Made by a program: the position numbers and the translations under genes. From positions 1 to 60,343 of the forward strand of contig NZ_FNRE01000018.1 in NCBI RefSeq assembly GCF_900107705.1: a stretch of 60,343 nt of DNA, read 5' to 3'. Shown here in pieces: positions 34,559-43,632 of this stretch; the first letter of the stretch is position 1, and the number at the start of each line of letters is the position of its first letter. The notes under the pieces are model-generated. The model saw only the letters and a list, made by a program, of their open reading frames with translations, was not told where the DNA came from and ran no database searches. This stretch comes from Prevotella sp. tc2-28. GTDB lineage: Bacteria > Bacteroidota > Bacteroidia > Bacteroidales > Bacteroidaceae.

Positions 34559-36286
34559 TCAGAAAAACTTACCTTTGTCGTACATCTTTTTATCGTGTCC
34601 CATTCGTGCCTCAACGACATTTACTACGTAGTCGCCCAATTTTTCACACTCGTTGATGATATCCATGTATATCGTTCCGACAGCATAGGTATAGGCATGG
34701 TTGTTGATGTCGTTGATGTTTTGTGACTTCAGCTGATTACGGTAGTTGTTGATTTCGTGCTCGATATTGAACGAGCGATTCACATCGTAGGCTTCCTTAC
34801 GGCCGCCCATCAAGGCATTCATCTGACTAAGGGCCTGGTCGGTCAGTTCCATCATCTGATGGATATGCTCATACTGTTTCTCGTTGAAATGGTCTTGTTT
34901 GCCCTGTACCTTGCGGTTAATCGTACGGGCGATGTGGTAGCAGGAGTCACCGATGGACTCCAGTTCCGATATCTCACGGAGCATGGCGCGTATCTTCGCC
35001 TTCGTATCGTCCGACAAGTGGGCATCGCTCACCTGGTCCAAATACTTGGCAATCTCTATTTCCATATTGTCGGAAATGCCCTCATATTTCTCGATGCGGG
35101 CGTACTGCTGGGCGAACTGCTGCTCGTTCTTTTCCGTCAGCAGTTCGCGCACCATGCCGAACATGCGTTGCATGCGGTTGGAGAACGAACGGATTTCCTT
35201 CTGTGCCTCCAGCACGGAGAGCTCCGGGGTTTTCATGATACCCGACTGGATGAAGTGCAGACGGAATTCCTCTTCTTCGTCCACACTCTTGGGCTGAACG
35301 ACCCAACAGACAAAGCGCTCTATATACTGCGCAAATCCTATCAGCAACAGGGTGTTCGCCACATTGAAGGACGTATGGAAGGCTGCCAGCACCACTGCCG
35401 TATGAAGGGCAAAGCCGGGGTCTGTGTACGACATCTGCGGGTCGTAGTCCACCAATTGGCATACCAGTCCGAAGAAAGGTCTGAGCAAGATCAGCGCCCA
35501 TGTCACGCCCACGGCATTTACCACAAAGTGGGCAAAGGCCGCCCGTCGTGCCTGTACGTTGGCGGTAGCAGCGGCAATATTGGCAGTAATGGTGGTACCC
35601 ACATTCTGCCCCAGCACCAGCATGATGCCCGGTTCGATGTGGAGCACACCTGTAGCACAAAGTGTCATCGTCATCGCCATGATAGCGGCCGACGACTGTG
35701 CGCAGAGCGTCAGCGTGATACCTATCAGGAGGAAGAACAGCGAGTTCCAGAAATGCGTCTCGTTAAGTCCTTCGAATGACTGGATGAGTGCTGCATGGGC
35801 CACTTTATCCTCCATCAGTCCGAACCCCGTACTTGTCAGCGTGCTCAGTCCCAGGAAGAGGAAAGCCAGTCCGAACAAGAAATCTCCCATGGTGCGCCGG
35901 CTCTTCATGTATATCAGCACGATGCCCAGGAAGAAAGCAGGATAGATAACCACCGCCATGTTGAAGGCGAATCCCAATGACATCATCCACGCCGTGATGG
36001 TCGTACCGATATGGGCACCCATGATGACGGCCACAGCCTGCAACAGCGTGAGCAGTCCGGCATTGACAAACGAGACTGTCATCAGTGCCGTTGCCGTCGA
36101 ACTCTGTACGGTAGCGGTGACTATGATACCGGCTATCATGCTTGTAAAACGATTGGAAGTCATGGTTGCCAGCACATGACGTAACTGCGGACCTGCCATC
36201 TTCTGCAACGCCTCGCTCATCGACTTCATGCCGAACATCAGCAGCGCCAGCGACCCCAAGAGTCGGAAAATCACCCAAAAAGACAT
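34559..36286 (-). CDS. Na+/phosphate cotransporter family protein with PhoU-like tail
   Basis: 575 residues. Two inverted membrane repeats carry the family QSST motif (VQSSTATALMTVSFVNAG, about 61-78) and QSSAA (about 198-202). The soluble C-terminal part (about 340-560) is helical and PhoU-like. It should bring phosphate in with sodium, with the PhoU domain giving feedback. The gene is divergent from the nucleoside kinase gene and stands alone; the receptor gene downstream has its own promoter box. Confidence 0.9.
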   Translation of the reverse strand: MSFWVIFRLLGSLALLMFGMKSMSEALQKMAGPQLRHVLATMTSNRFTSMIAGIIVTATVQSSTATALMTVSFVNAGLLTLLQAVAVIMGAHIGTTITAWMMSLGFAFNMAVVIYPAFFLGIVLIYMKSRRTMGDFLFGLAFLFLGLSTLTSTGFGLMEDKVAHAALIQSFEGLNETHFWNSLFFLLIGITLTLCAQSSAAIMAMTMTLCATGVLHIEPGIMLVLGQNVGTTITANIAAATANVQARRAAFAHFVVNAVGVTWALILLRPFFGLVCQLVDYDPQMSYTDPGFALHTAVVLAAFHTSFNVANTLLLIGFAQYIERFVCWVVQPKSVDEEEEFRLHFIQSGIMKTPELSVLEAQKEIRSFSNRMQRMFGMVRELLTEKNEQQFAQQYARIEKYEGISDNMEIEIAKYLDQVSDAHLSDDTKAKIRAMLREISELESIGDSCYHIARTINRKVQGKQDHFNEKQYEHIHQMMELTDQALSQMNALMGGRKEAYDVNRSFNIEHEINNYRNQLKSQNINDINNHAYTYAVGTIYMDIINECEKLGDYVVNVVEARMGHDKKMYDKGKFF

Positions 36287-36337
36287 AGCATCTGTATTTT
36301 TTTTATACTTAAAAAGTTATTTATCCGAGATTATTCG

Positions 36338-36345
36338 TATATTTG
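36338..36345 (+). promoter_or_regulatory. Promoter -7 box of the nucleoside kinase gene
   Basis: TATATTTG, 23 bp before the start codon at 36369. The -33 region has no TTTG. Confidence 0.55.
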
Positions 36346-36368
36346 CACCAACTAAAAACTAATGTTTT

Positions 36369-38030
36369 ATGGAACAACAAGTCATAATCCGCTGCAAAAA
36401 TAACAAAAAAACTCTAAAAGTAGCTATTGGCAGCACACTTTCTGATATTTTTTCCCAATCTGGCCTGGAAATGGACTACGGCCCTATCAATGCCAAGGTG
36501 AACAACAAGGTTGAAGGAATGCACTATCGCGTCTACAACCAAAAGGACGTTGAATTCCTCGACCTGCACGATGCTTCCGCTGTCCGTACCTATACGCGGA
36601 CGCTCTTCTTCGTGCTGAACAAGGCGGCTCACGACCTTTGGCCCGACTGTACCGTCATCATCGATATTCCCGTCAGCAACGGCTACTACGTCGACTTGCG
36701 ACTGGACCGTCCCGTCACACCCGACGACGTCAATGCTCTTCGCAGCCGCATGCAGCAAATCATCGACGCCAACATTCCTATCCACCGCCACGAGACCACC
36801 ACGGAGGAGGCCATCCGCATGTTCACCGAGTCGCGTTCTTTCTCCAAGGTCAAGCTGCTCGAGGGCATCGGGTCACTCTATACAACCTTCTACGACATTG
36901 ACGGCTACCTGGACTATTACTACGGTGCCCTGCTCACGTCTACCGGACAAGTCACGCTCTTCGGCCTGGAGTACTACTACGACAGCGTACTGCTGCGCAT
37001 CCCGTCGCAGGAAGACCCATCCAAGCTTGGAGCCTTTGTGCGCCAGGACAAGATGTTTGAAATCTTCAAGGAGCACCATCGCTGGCAAAGCATCCTCGGC
37101 ATGCGCACCGTAGGCGACCTGAACCGCGCCATCACTGAGGGACATACCAACCAGCTCATCCAAATCAGTGAAGCCTTGCAGGAGAAGAAAATCTCCCAGA
37201 TTGCCGACCAGATAGCACACCAGAAGGGCATTAAGCTGGTGCTCATCGCCGGACCCTCATCCAGCGGAAAGACCACGACCTGCAAACGACTCAGCGTGCA
37301 GCTGGCCGTCAATGGCATCAAGCCTGTCGGCATCTCGCTCGACGACTATTTCCTGAACCGCGAGGATACCCCACGCGACGAAAGCGGCGACTATGACTTC
37401 GAACACCTGCACGCCCTGAACATCCCCCTGCTCAACGAACAGCTCAACGCCCTCTTCCGCGGCGACGAAGTGGAACTTCCCCGCTACAATTTCCAGAAAG
37501 GCACGAGCGAGTGGAGCGGCAAACGACTGAAATTGAAAGGCAACGAGGTGCTGGTCGTTGAAGGCATCCACGCCCTCAACCCCGAGCTGACTGCCGACAT
37601 TCCCAACGAACAGGTCTTCCGCGTCTATGCGTCAGCACTGACCACCATCCTGCTCGACAACCACAACTACATCCCCACCACCGACAACCGACTGCTGCGC
37701 CGCATCATCCGCGACCACAAGTACCGTGGCGTTTCCGCCCAGGAGACCATCCGCCGGTGGCCTTCCGTCCGCAAGGGTGAGAATCGCTGGATATTCCCCT
37801 TCCAGGAAAATGCCGACGCCATGTTCAATTCCGCCATGCTCTTCGAACTGGCCGTCATCAAGCGACAGGCCGACCCGCTGCTTGAACAAGTGCCGGAGAA
37901 CTGTCCTGAGTATGCAGAAGCCTACCGGCTGCGCAAGTTCCTCAAATACATCAAACCCATCTCCGAAGACCAGATACCGCCCACATCCCTGCTTCGCGAA
38001 TTCTTGGGCGGCTCGTCGTTCGAGTACTAA
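36369..38030 (+). CDS. Nucleoside (uridine-like) kinase with TGS and threonyl-tRNA-synthetase-like N-terminus
   Basis: 553 residues. The first 60 look like a TGS/ubiquitin-like domain (KTLKVAIGSTLSDIFSQSG). Residues about 75-250 resemble the tRNA-editing (SAD) domain of ThrRS and AlaRS, including HRHETTTEEAIRMF. The kinase domain begins at about 285 with Walker A GPSSSGKTTTCKRL (295-308) and the uridine-kinase-like SLDDYFLNREDTPRDESGDY. This fusion is common in Bacteroidota and Firmicutes and is annotated uridine or nucleoside kinase; its true substrate and the use of the RNA-related N-terminus are not established. Confidence 0.88.
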   Translation: MEQQVIIRCKNNKKTLKVAIGSTLSDIFSQSGLEMDYGPINAKVNNKVEGMHYRVYNQKDVEFLDLHDASAVRTYTRTLFFVLNKAAHDLWPDCTVIIDIPVSNGYYVDLRLDRPVTPDDVNALRSRMQQIIDANIPIHRHETTTEEAIRMFTESRSFSKVKLLEGIGSLYTTFYDIDGYLDYYYGALLTSTGQVTLFGLEYYYDSVLLRIPSQEDPSKLGAFVRQDKMFEIFKEHHRWQSILGMRTVGDLNRAITEGHTNQLIQISEALQEKKISQIADQIAHQKGIKLVLIAGPSSSGKTTTCKRLSVQLAVNGIKPVGISLDDYFLNREDTPRDESGDYDFEHLHALNIPLLNEQLNALFRGDEVELPRYNFQKGTSEWSGKRLKLKGNEVLVVEGIHALNPELTADIPNEQVFRVYASALTTILLDNHNYIPTTDNRLLRRIIRDHKYRGVSAQETIRRWPSVRKGENRWIFPFQENADAMFNSAMLFELAVIKRQADPLLEQVPENCPEYAEAYRLRKFLKYIKPISEDQIPPTSLLREFLGGSSFEY

Positions 38031-38052
38031 GCACCCACTCTTTTTCCTGTAT

Positions 38053-38099
38053 AAAAATGCAAGAACGGAATAATAATACAGCCCGTTCTTGCATTTTTA
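38053..38099 (+). terminator. Terminator of the nucleoside kinase gene
   Basis: Long perfect arms, AAAAATGCAAGAACGG and CCGTTCTTGCATTTTT, around a 14-nt AT-rich loop, ending in a T tract. The stop codon is 23 bp upstream. Confidence 0.9.
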
Positions 38100-38109
38100 T
38101 CGTTTTTTA

Positions 38110-38141
38110 TTTGGTTATTACATTGAAAATTACGACCTTTG
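38110..38141 (+). promoter_or_regulatory. Promoter of korAB
   Basis: TTTG at 38110-38113, a 20-bp spacer and GACCTTTG at 38134-38141 (first base departs from the TAnnTTTG consensus). It lies 38 bp before korA. Confidence 0.65.
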
Positions 38142-38179
38142 CAATCGTTTTTCAAAAACTCATACATATTAGATATATT

Positions 38180-40027
38180 ATGGCTGAAAAATTAGAAGCA
38201 AAAGAACTGGAACAGGTTGTTGTCCGGTTCTCTGGTGACTCCGGCGACGGTATGCAGTTGGCCGGAAACATCTTTTCTACGGTATCAGCTACCGTAGGTA
38301 ACGGTATCTCAACATTCCCCGACTATCCTGCCGACATCCGCGCCCCGCAAGGCTCGCTGACGGGTGTCTCAGGTTTCCAGGTACACATCGGTGCCGGCAA
38401 GGTATACACGCCGGGCGACCTGTGTGACGTGCTGGTGGCTATGAATGCTGCAGCGTTGAAGACGCAGCTGAAGTATGCCAAGCCGCAGGCTACCATCATC
38501 ATCGACACCGACTCCTTCGGTCCCAAGGACCTCGAGAAGGCACAATTCCAGAGCGACGACTACCTGGGTGAACTGGGTGTCGACCCCGACCGCGTCATCC
38601 AGTGCCCGCTGACCACGATGGTCAAGGACTGTCTGGCTGACACCGGCATGGACAACAAGGCCATCCTCAAGTGCCGTAACATGTTTGCCCTCGGTCTGGT
38701 TTGCTGGTTGTTCGACCGCGACCTGTCGCTGGTGGCCAACTTCCTGAAAGAGAAATTTGCCAAGAAGCCTGCCATTGCCGAGAACAATATCAAGGTGGTA
38801 CAGGCTGGTTACGACTACGGACACAACACCCACTCCTCGGCTGTCAACGTCTATCGCATCGAGTCGAAGCACAAGGAGCCTGGCCGTTATATGGACATCA
38901 CCGGTAACAAGGCAACAGCTTACGGTTTCATTGCTGCTGCCGAGAAAGCCGGTCTGAAGCTTTACCTGGGTTCCTACCCCATCACCCCTGCTACCGACGT
39001 GCTCCACGAGTTGTCGAAGCACAAGTCGCTGGGTGTGACCACCGTTCAGTGTGAAGACGAGATCAGCGGTGCAGCCTCTGCCCTCGGTGCCTCGTTTGCC
39101 GGTGCACTGGCCGTCACTTCCACCTCTGGTCCTGGCATCTGCCTGAAGTCGGAGGCCATGAACCTGGCCGTCATCATGGAACTGCCCCTGGTCATCCTCG
39201 ACGTACAGCGCGGCGGTCCTGCCACGGGTCTGCCCACCAAGTCGGAACAGACCGACCTGCTGCAGGTGCTCTTCGGCCGCAACGGTGAGAGTCCCATGCC
39301 CGTGCTGGCAGCCACCAGTCCTGCCGACTGCTTCGATGCTGCCTACCAGGCTTGTAAGATAGCCCTTGAGCACATGACACCCGTCGTGCTGCTCACCGAT
39401 GCCTATATCGCCAACGGCTCCGGTGCGTTTAAGTTGCCGGAGATAGCCAAGTTGGATGCCATCCAGCCTCCTTATGTTCCTGAGGAACTGAAAGGCAAGT
39501 GGACTCCCTATATGCGCGCCGAGAACGGTACCCGCTACTGGGCCGTACCGGGTCGCGAGGGCTTCACCCACATCCTGGGTGGTTTGGAGAAGGACTCCGA
39601 GACGGGTGCTATCTCGACCAATCCCGAGAACCACGACCTGATGACGCGTCTGCGCCAGCAGAAGATTGCCAACATCCAGGTGCCCGACCTCGAAGTAGAG
39701 GGCGACGTACAGGATGCCGACCTGCTGGTCGTTGGCTTCGGTTCTACCTATGGCCACCTGCACTCTGCCATGGACGAGCTCCGTCAGAAGGGTTACAAGG
39801 TTGCCCAGACACAGTTCAAGTTCCTGAACCCGCTGCCTAAGAACACCGCCGAGGTCTTGAAGAAGTACAAGAAGGTGGTTGTGGCCGAACAGAACATGGG
39901 TCAGCTGGCTGCCTATCTCCGCATGAAGGTCGACGGCCTCGTTCCCTACCAGTTCAATCAGGTCAAAGGTCAACCGTTCGTGGTAGAAGAGTTAGTGAAC
40001 GCATTCGAAGACATCTTGAAAAAGTGA
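38180..40027 (+). CDS. korA: 2-oxoacid:ferredoxin oxidoreductase, fused gamma-alpha subunit
   Basis: 615 residues. The N-terminal gamma domain (about 10-200) opens with VRFSGDSGDGMQLAGN; the alpha (pyrimidine-binding) domain follows, with YPITPATDVLHELSK and ISGAASALGASFAGA, then a C-terminal transketolase-like domain. With KorB it oxidatively decarboxylates 2-oxoglutarate to succinyl-CoA, or runs in reverse, using ferredoxin. The start at 38180 is chosen because upstream in-frame codons cross the terminator and promoter. The stop codon is inside a 7-bp repeat array. Confidence 0.93.
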   Translation: MAEKLEAKELEQVVVRFSGDSGDGMQLAGNIFSTVSATVGNGISTFPDYPADIRAPQGSLTGVSGFQVHIGAGKVYTPGDLCDVLVAMNAAALKTQLKYAKPQATIIIDTDSFGPKDLEKAQFQSDDYLGELGVDPDRVIQCPLTTMVKDCLADTGMDNKAILKCRNMFALGLVCWLFDRDLSLVANFLKEKFAKKPAIAENNIKVVQAGYDYGHNTHSSAVNVYRIESKHKEPGRYMDITGNKATAYGFIAAAEKAGLKLYLGSYPITPATDVLHELSKHKSLGVTTVQCEDEISGAASALGASFAGALAVTSTSGPGICLKSEAMNLAVIMELPLVILDVQRGGPATGLPTKSEQTDLLQVLFGRNGESPMPVLAATSPADCFDAAYQACKIALEHMTPVVLLTDAYIANGSGAFKLPEIAKLDAIQPPYVPEELKGKWTPYMRAENGTRYWAVPGREGFTHILGGLEKDSETGAISTNPENHDLMTRLRQQKIANIQVPDLEVEGDVQDADLLVVGFGSTYGHLHSAMDELRQKGYKVAQTQFKFLNPLPKNTAEVLKKYKKVVVAEQNMGQLAAYLRMKVDGLVPYQFNQVKGQPFVVEELVNAFEDILKK

Positions 40028-40051
40028 ATAGTGAAAAGTGAATAGTGAAAA
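40024..40051. repeat. Heptanucleotide repeat between korA and korB
   Basis: GTGAATA, GTGAAAA, GTGAATA, GTGAAAA: two copies of a 14-bp pair. The first unit contains the korA stop codon (TGA at 40025-40027), and the array fills most of the 34-bp korA-korB gap. Confidence 0.85.
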
Positions 40052-40061
40052 GAAAAGAGAT

Positions 40062-41066
40062 ATGAGTTACACAGCACAAGATTTCAAGAAAGGCCAGCCA
40101 CGTTGGTGTCCCGGTTGCGGTGACCACTTCTTCCTGGCATCATTCCATAAAGCATTAGCAGAAATCGGCGTAGCCCCCGAGGATACCGCCGTTATCTCAG
40201 GTATCGGCTGTTCAAGTCGTCTGCCCCACTATATGGCCACCTACGGCATGAACACCATCCACGGACGTGCCGCAGCCATTGCCACGGGCGCTAAGGTTGC
40301 CAACCCCAACCTGACCGTATGGCAGGTCAGCGGCGACGGCGACGGACTGGCTATCGGTGGTAACCACTTCATCCACGCCAACCGCCGTAACATCAACCTC
40401 AACATGATTCTGCTCAACAACCGCATCTACGGACTGACCAAGGGACAGTACTCGCCCACCTCACCCCGCGGCTTCGTCTCCAAGTCAAGCCCCTACGGCA
40501 CGGTGGAAGACCCCTTCCGTCCCGCTGAGCTGTGCTTCGGTGCCCGCGGACATTTCTTCGCACGCGCCGTTGCCACCGATGCCCAGGGCACCGTCGACAT
40601 CCTGAAGGCTGCCTACCAGCACAAGGGTGCTGCCGTCTGCGAGATTCTGCAGAACTGCGTCATCTTCAATGATGGCACCCACGAGGCCGTATATAATAAG
40701 GAGGGCCGCAAGAAGAACGCCATCTACGTCCGTCACGGCGAGAAACTGGTGTTCGGCGAGAACAATGAGTTCGGACTCGTACAGGAGGGCTTCGGACTGA
40801 AGATCGTGGAGATTGGCAAGGACGGCTATACGCTCGACGACGTACTGGTGCACGATGCCCACTGCGAGGACAACACCCTTCAGCTGAAGCTCGCCCTGAT
40901 GGGCAACGGCGACGGATTCCCCGTGGCCCTCGGTGTCATCCGCGACGTCGACGCTCCCACCTACGACGAGGCCGTCAGCGCCCAGATTGCCGAGGTCAGC
41001 GCCCAGAAGAAGTACCACAACTTCGCTGAACTGCTGGAGACCAACGACACCTGGGAGGTGAAGTAA
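40062..41066 (+). CDS. korB: 2-oxoacid:ferredoxin oxidoreductase, beta subunit
   Basis: 334 residues. RWCPGCGDH (15-22) supplies cysteines of the iron-sulfur site. The thiamine-pyrophosphate motif is GDGDGLAIGGNH (about 93-104), with NNRIYGLTKGQ completing it. Partner of KorA; there is no separate ferredoxin-like delta subunit nearby, as expected for the 2-oxoglutarate type. The ATG at 40062 is preferred over an in-frame one at 40038, which lies in the repeat array. Confidence 0.94.
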   Translation: MSYTAQDFKKGQPRWCPGCGDHFFLASFHKALAEIGVAPEDTAVISGIGCSSRLPHYMATYGMNTIHGRAAAIATGAKVANPNLTVWQVSGDGDGLAIGGNHFIHANRRNINLNMILLNNRIYGLTKGQYSPTSPRGFVSKSSPYGTVEDPFRPAELCFGARGHFFARAVATDAQGTVDILKAAYQHKGAAVCEILQNCVIFNDGTHEAVYNKEGRKKNAIYVRHGEKLVFGENNEFGLVQEGFGLKIVEIGKDGYTLDDVLVHDAHCEDNTLQLKLALMGNGDGFPVALGVIRDVDAPTYDEAVSAQIAEVSAQKKYHNFAELLETNDTWEVK

Positions 41067-41085
41067 AAACGACCATACAATAATA

Positions 41086-41113
41086 AAGCCCCCGCAACTG
41101 CGAGGGCTTTTTT
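41086..41113. terminator. Terminator after korB
   Basis: Stem AAGCCCTCGC-type arms (AAGCCCCCGC / GCGAGGGCTT, one mismatch) with a short loop and a T6 tract on the plus strand. On the minus strand it would also end transcription from the subtilase gene. Confidence 0.9.
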
Positions 41114-41117
41114 GTGT

Positions 41118-41246
41118 TTAGTCGGCCAGCGACTGGTTGAGTGCGTCGTCGATGACCTCGGGTCCTGCGGCCTCGATGGTGTAGAAGTATTGTCTGCAGT
41201 CTTTGCGACGGTTGTCGGAAGCACTGCATCTATCACGGGGGCTGTC
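41118..41246 (-). pseudogene. Orphan C-terminal coding remnant
   Basis: On the minus strand an open frame of about 42 codons without a start codon ends at TAA (41118-41120). Its last residues read YFYTIEAAGPEVIDDALNQS, then LAD. Third codon positions are mostly G or C, as in neighbouring genes. It begins where the subtilase gene stops, so it looks like the tail of a gene whose front has been lost. I do not recognise the family. Confidence 0.45.
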
Positions 41247-41248
41247 TT

Positions 41249-43453
41249 TTACTTATTCACGTATTTCTTGCCACGATAGATGACCAGTCCGCGGGTGTTC
41301 CTGCTGACGCGCTGGCCCATCATGTTGTAGGCGGGAGCGTTGTCGTCAGTCGGTATGGCGGCCTCGACAGTGTCGATGCCCGTGCTGGCGAGAATCTTCT
41401 TCAGGCCAGCCACGGCGTCAATGAGTCCGTAGCCCGCCTGCTGGATGTCCTTCGAGGGGCACTGGTCTGCCGTCACCGTCATGCAGGTCTCCCGCATCAC
41501 GTCCTTGATTCTGTTCACCGTGAGTGTGTTGTCGGCCTCCATCCACAGTGCCACGATGCCTGCGGCGTGGGGACATGACATCGAGGTACCGTTCATGGCA
41601 CCATACCAGTATTTCCTGCCTACGCCCTCTATCTGTTGCGTTTCAGGCACCAGGAAGGAACAAATTTGCGAATTTAAGAGAACATTGGGCACATCGCCAT
41701 CGAAGCTCGTGATGTCGTACGCGTTGTAGGCAGAGAGGACCATCTGTCCGGGAGCCAGCACCGTGGGACGAGCCTTGCCGTTGTCGTCGGCGATACAGTA
41801 GGACGAGAAGTCGCTGACGTCGCCAATCCTCGGGGCTTTTCCTGTCACCTTCGATTCCTGCAGATAGGCGACGCCACCTGCCGGTGCCTGATAGTATTCC
41901 CACTGTGTGCGGCTGACGGTGCTGCCCACGCTGATGACGGCGTCGTCGCATACGTAGGTGTTGATGGAGAAGTTGTTGACACCCTCGGTATAGCCTTGAT
42001 TGGCCAATGCAGCAGGCACGAAGAAGTTGCGCTCCCTTGCATTCTCGTCGTCATTGATCAGCTTGATGGTCTGTCCCTGATTGCCCTTGACGAAGATGGC
42101 CAGTCGCTCATAGGGGTCTTTCAGCACGGATTTTGTCCTGTAGGTAGCCTTGTAAACCACTGCCGTCGCACCGCTTGCCGTGGGATAGTTGTTGATTTTC
42201 GTCAGTTCGATGGTGCATGGTTTCGGATTCATGACGTCGCCGTCGGTCATCTTGCCCGTCAGGTCGTCAGTCACGGCACCCGTCTTGGTATTCACAATCT
42301 TGATTTCTGCCGTGAAGTCCTTGCCGTCGGCAGCGTAGGCAATGAAATCGATGCTACCGTATTCGGGCATGTCGCCGATGACGGGGTCCAGGTTCTTTAT
42401 TTCATTGTCGCAGCCCATGATGGCTTTCAGCTGATAGCCGTCGCTGCCCGGTGCGCCCAGCGTCTGGACGATGCCGCCCCACATGCAGGCGGAGTTGCTG
42501 GAAGATACGAGCACAGCCCTACCTTCCGCGGTGCCGTCCTTGGTGACTTCCTTGATGGCCTTTGCCACCAGTGAGCTGCCGTCGTGGAGGTCAGTCTCCT
42601 TGCCCAGGCTGATACTGATGACGCAGGGCTTTTTCACCTCGTCGGCATACTCGGCGATGTACTTGATGCCCTGTGCGACATTCGATTCTGACATGGTATT
42701 ATACAAACCTACTGCCACCATCTCCACCTCAGGGGCCACGCCTTGCAGCGAGTTGCCCTGTTCCGTACCGGCAGCAGTGGCCAGCGTGTGGGTGCCGTGT
42801 GACATTTGATTGAAGTCAGTAGTCAACGCCTTGATTTCTGCCGGTGTCGTGTATTTGGAGTTATTGCCGGCGTCGGTATGGAAAATCATCACGCGCTTGA
42901 TGCGGTTGTTGTCCTGATAGTCCAGAAACGCCTTGTGGTTGAAGTCTATGCCGGTATCGACAACGCCCAGCACCACGCCCTTGCCGGTATAGGCCTTCGC
43001 CAGTCCCACGGTAGCGGCATTGGCGTCCACCGACAGTAAACCGGCTTTGGTCACCTCGCGCGCCTTGTCATTCATGAAGTGCACCAGTTCGTCGGCCTTG
43101 GCAAACTGTATCTCGTCGACATCCTCCAGTCGGGCAACCTTGTCGAGGGGTACCGACAGCACGGCGACATCATCTACCACGTAGCGCACCGTGATACCCA
43201 TCTGTTCCAGTCGGCTCGTAGGACACTGTGCCCCTTTTTTCAGGTAAGCCTGGACGCTCACGGCTCTCACGCTGCCGGCCTCGTCGTAGTCCACGGCAAT
43301 GCGGTCCTTCACGGCCTCGGCACCAGTCTGTATGCCCTGTGCACGTCGTTGTGCGGTTTCCACTGCCAGCCGAGTCAGTCGCTGGTCAACTTTCTGAGCC
43401 CCTGCCATGGTAGCGGTCAGCAAGGCCACCAAGAGTAAAAAATTTCTCATCAT
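41249..43453 (-). CDS. Secreted S8-family (subtilisin-like) serine protease
   Basis: 734 residues with a signal peptide (about 1-19). The catalytic triad is Asp166 (VVDTGID), His219 (SHGTHT) and Ser624 (NGTSMSCPHAAG). A propeptide-like region covers about 20-150, and a large beta insert separates His from Ser. The C-terminus (MMGQRVSRNTRGLVIYRGKK, then YVNK) is the short sorting-type motif common at the end of Prevotella secreted proteins. It has its own promoter box, divergent from the S37-type peptidase. Confidence 0.93.
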   Translation of the reverse strand: MMRNFLLLVALLTATMAGAQKVDQRLTRLAVETAQRRAQGIQTGAEAVKDRIAVDYDEAGSVRAVSVQAYLKKGAQCPTSRLEQMGITVRYVVDDVAVLSVPLDKVARLEDVDEIQFAKADELVHFMNDKAREVTKAGLLSVDANAATVGLAKAYTGKGVVLGVVDTGIDFNHKAFLDYQDNNRIKRVMIFHTDAGNNSKYTTPAEIKALTTDFNQMSHGTHTLATAAGTEQGNSLQGVAPEVEMVAVGLYNTMSESNVAQGIKYIAEYADEVKKPCVISISLGKETDLHDGSSLVAKAIKEVTKDGTAEGRAVLVSSSNSACMWGGIVQTLGAPGSDGYQLKAIMGCDNEIKNLDPVIGDMPEYGSIDFIAYAADGKDFTAEIKIVNTKTGAVTDDLTGKMTDGDVMNPKPCTIELTKINNYPTASGATAVVYKATYRTKSVLKDPYERLAIFVKGNQGQTIKLINDDENARERNFFVPAALANQGYTEGVNNFSINTYVCDDAVISVGSTVSRTQWEYYQAPAGGVAYLQESKVTGKAPRIGDVSDFSSYCIADDNGKARPTVLAPGQMVLSAYNAYDITSFDGDVPNVLLNSQICSFLVPETQQIEGVGRKYWYGAMNGTSMSCPHAAGIVALWMEADNTLTVNRIKDVMRETCMTVTADQCPSKDIQQAGYGLIDAVAGLKKILASTGIDTVEAAIPTDDNAPAYNMMGQRVSRNTRGLVIYRGKKYVNK

Positions 43454-43499
43454 GTGTTTATTTCGTTTAATATTATCCCATCAGTCAGTTTGTTGCGTG

Positions 43500-43507
43500 C
43501 AAAATTA
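43500..43507 (-). promoter_or_regulatory. Promoter -7 box of the subtilase gene
   Basis: Minus-strand TAATTTTG, 46 bp upstream of the start. Weak match and no clear -33 box. Confidence 0.45.
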
Positions 43508-43582
43508 CTTGATTATTATGAGAATTTCCCGTTTTGATGTTTTAATTTGTGTTAACACGCGAGCGGTATCATTTTTTTGTTA

Positions 43583-43590
43583 TACCTTTG
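43583..43590 (+). promoter_or_regulatory. Promoter -7 box of the S37 peptidase-SLC13 operon
   Basis: TACCTTTG, 42 bp upstream of the peptidase start, preceded by a T7 tract. No TTTG at the standard -33 distance. Confidence 0.6.
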
Positions 43591-43632
43591 CCGCACTATT
43601 CAACGAAGGTACCAAGAAACGTTATAACCACA

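Noticed and set aside
38369..39973. 534-codon minus-strand open frame opposite korA
   Set aside because: It is the mirror of the GC-rich korA coding sequence; korA has clear family motifs and the antisense product has none.
40961..41236. 91-codon minus-strand frame overlapping the korB end
   Set aside because: It runs antisense through korB and through a terminator. The shorter frame ending at 41118 has better coding character and was reported instead.
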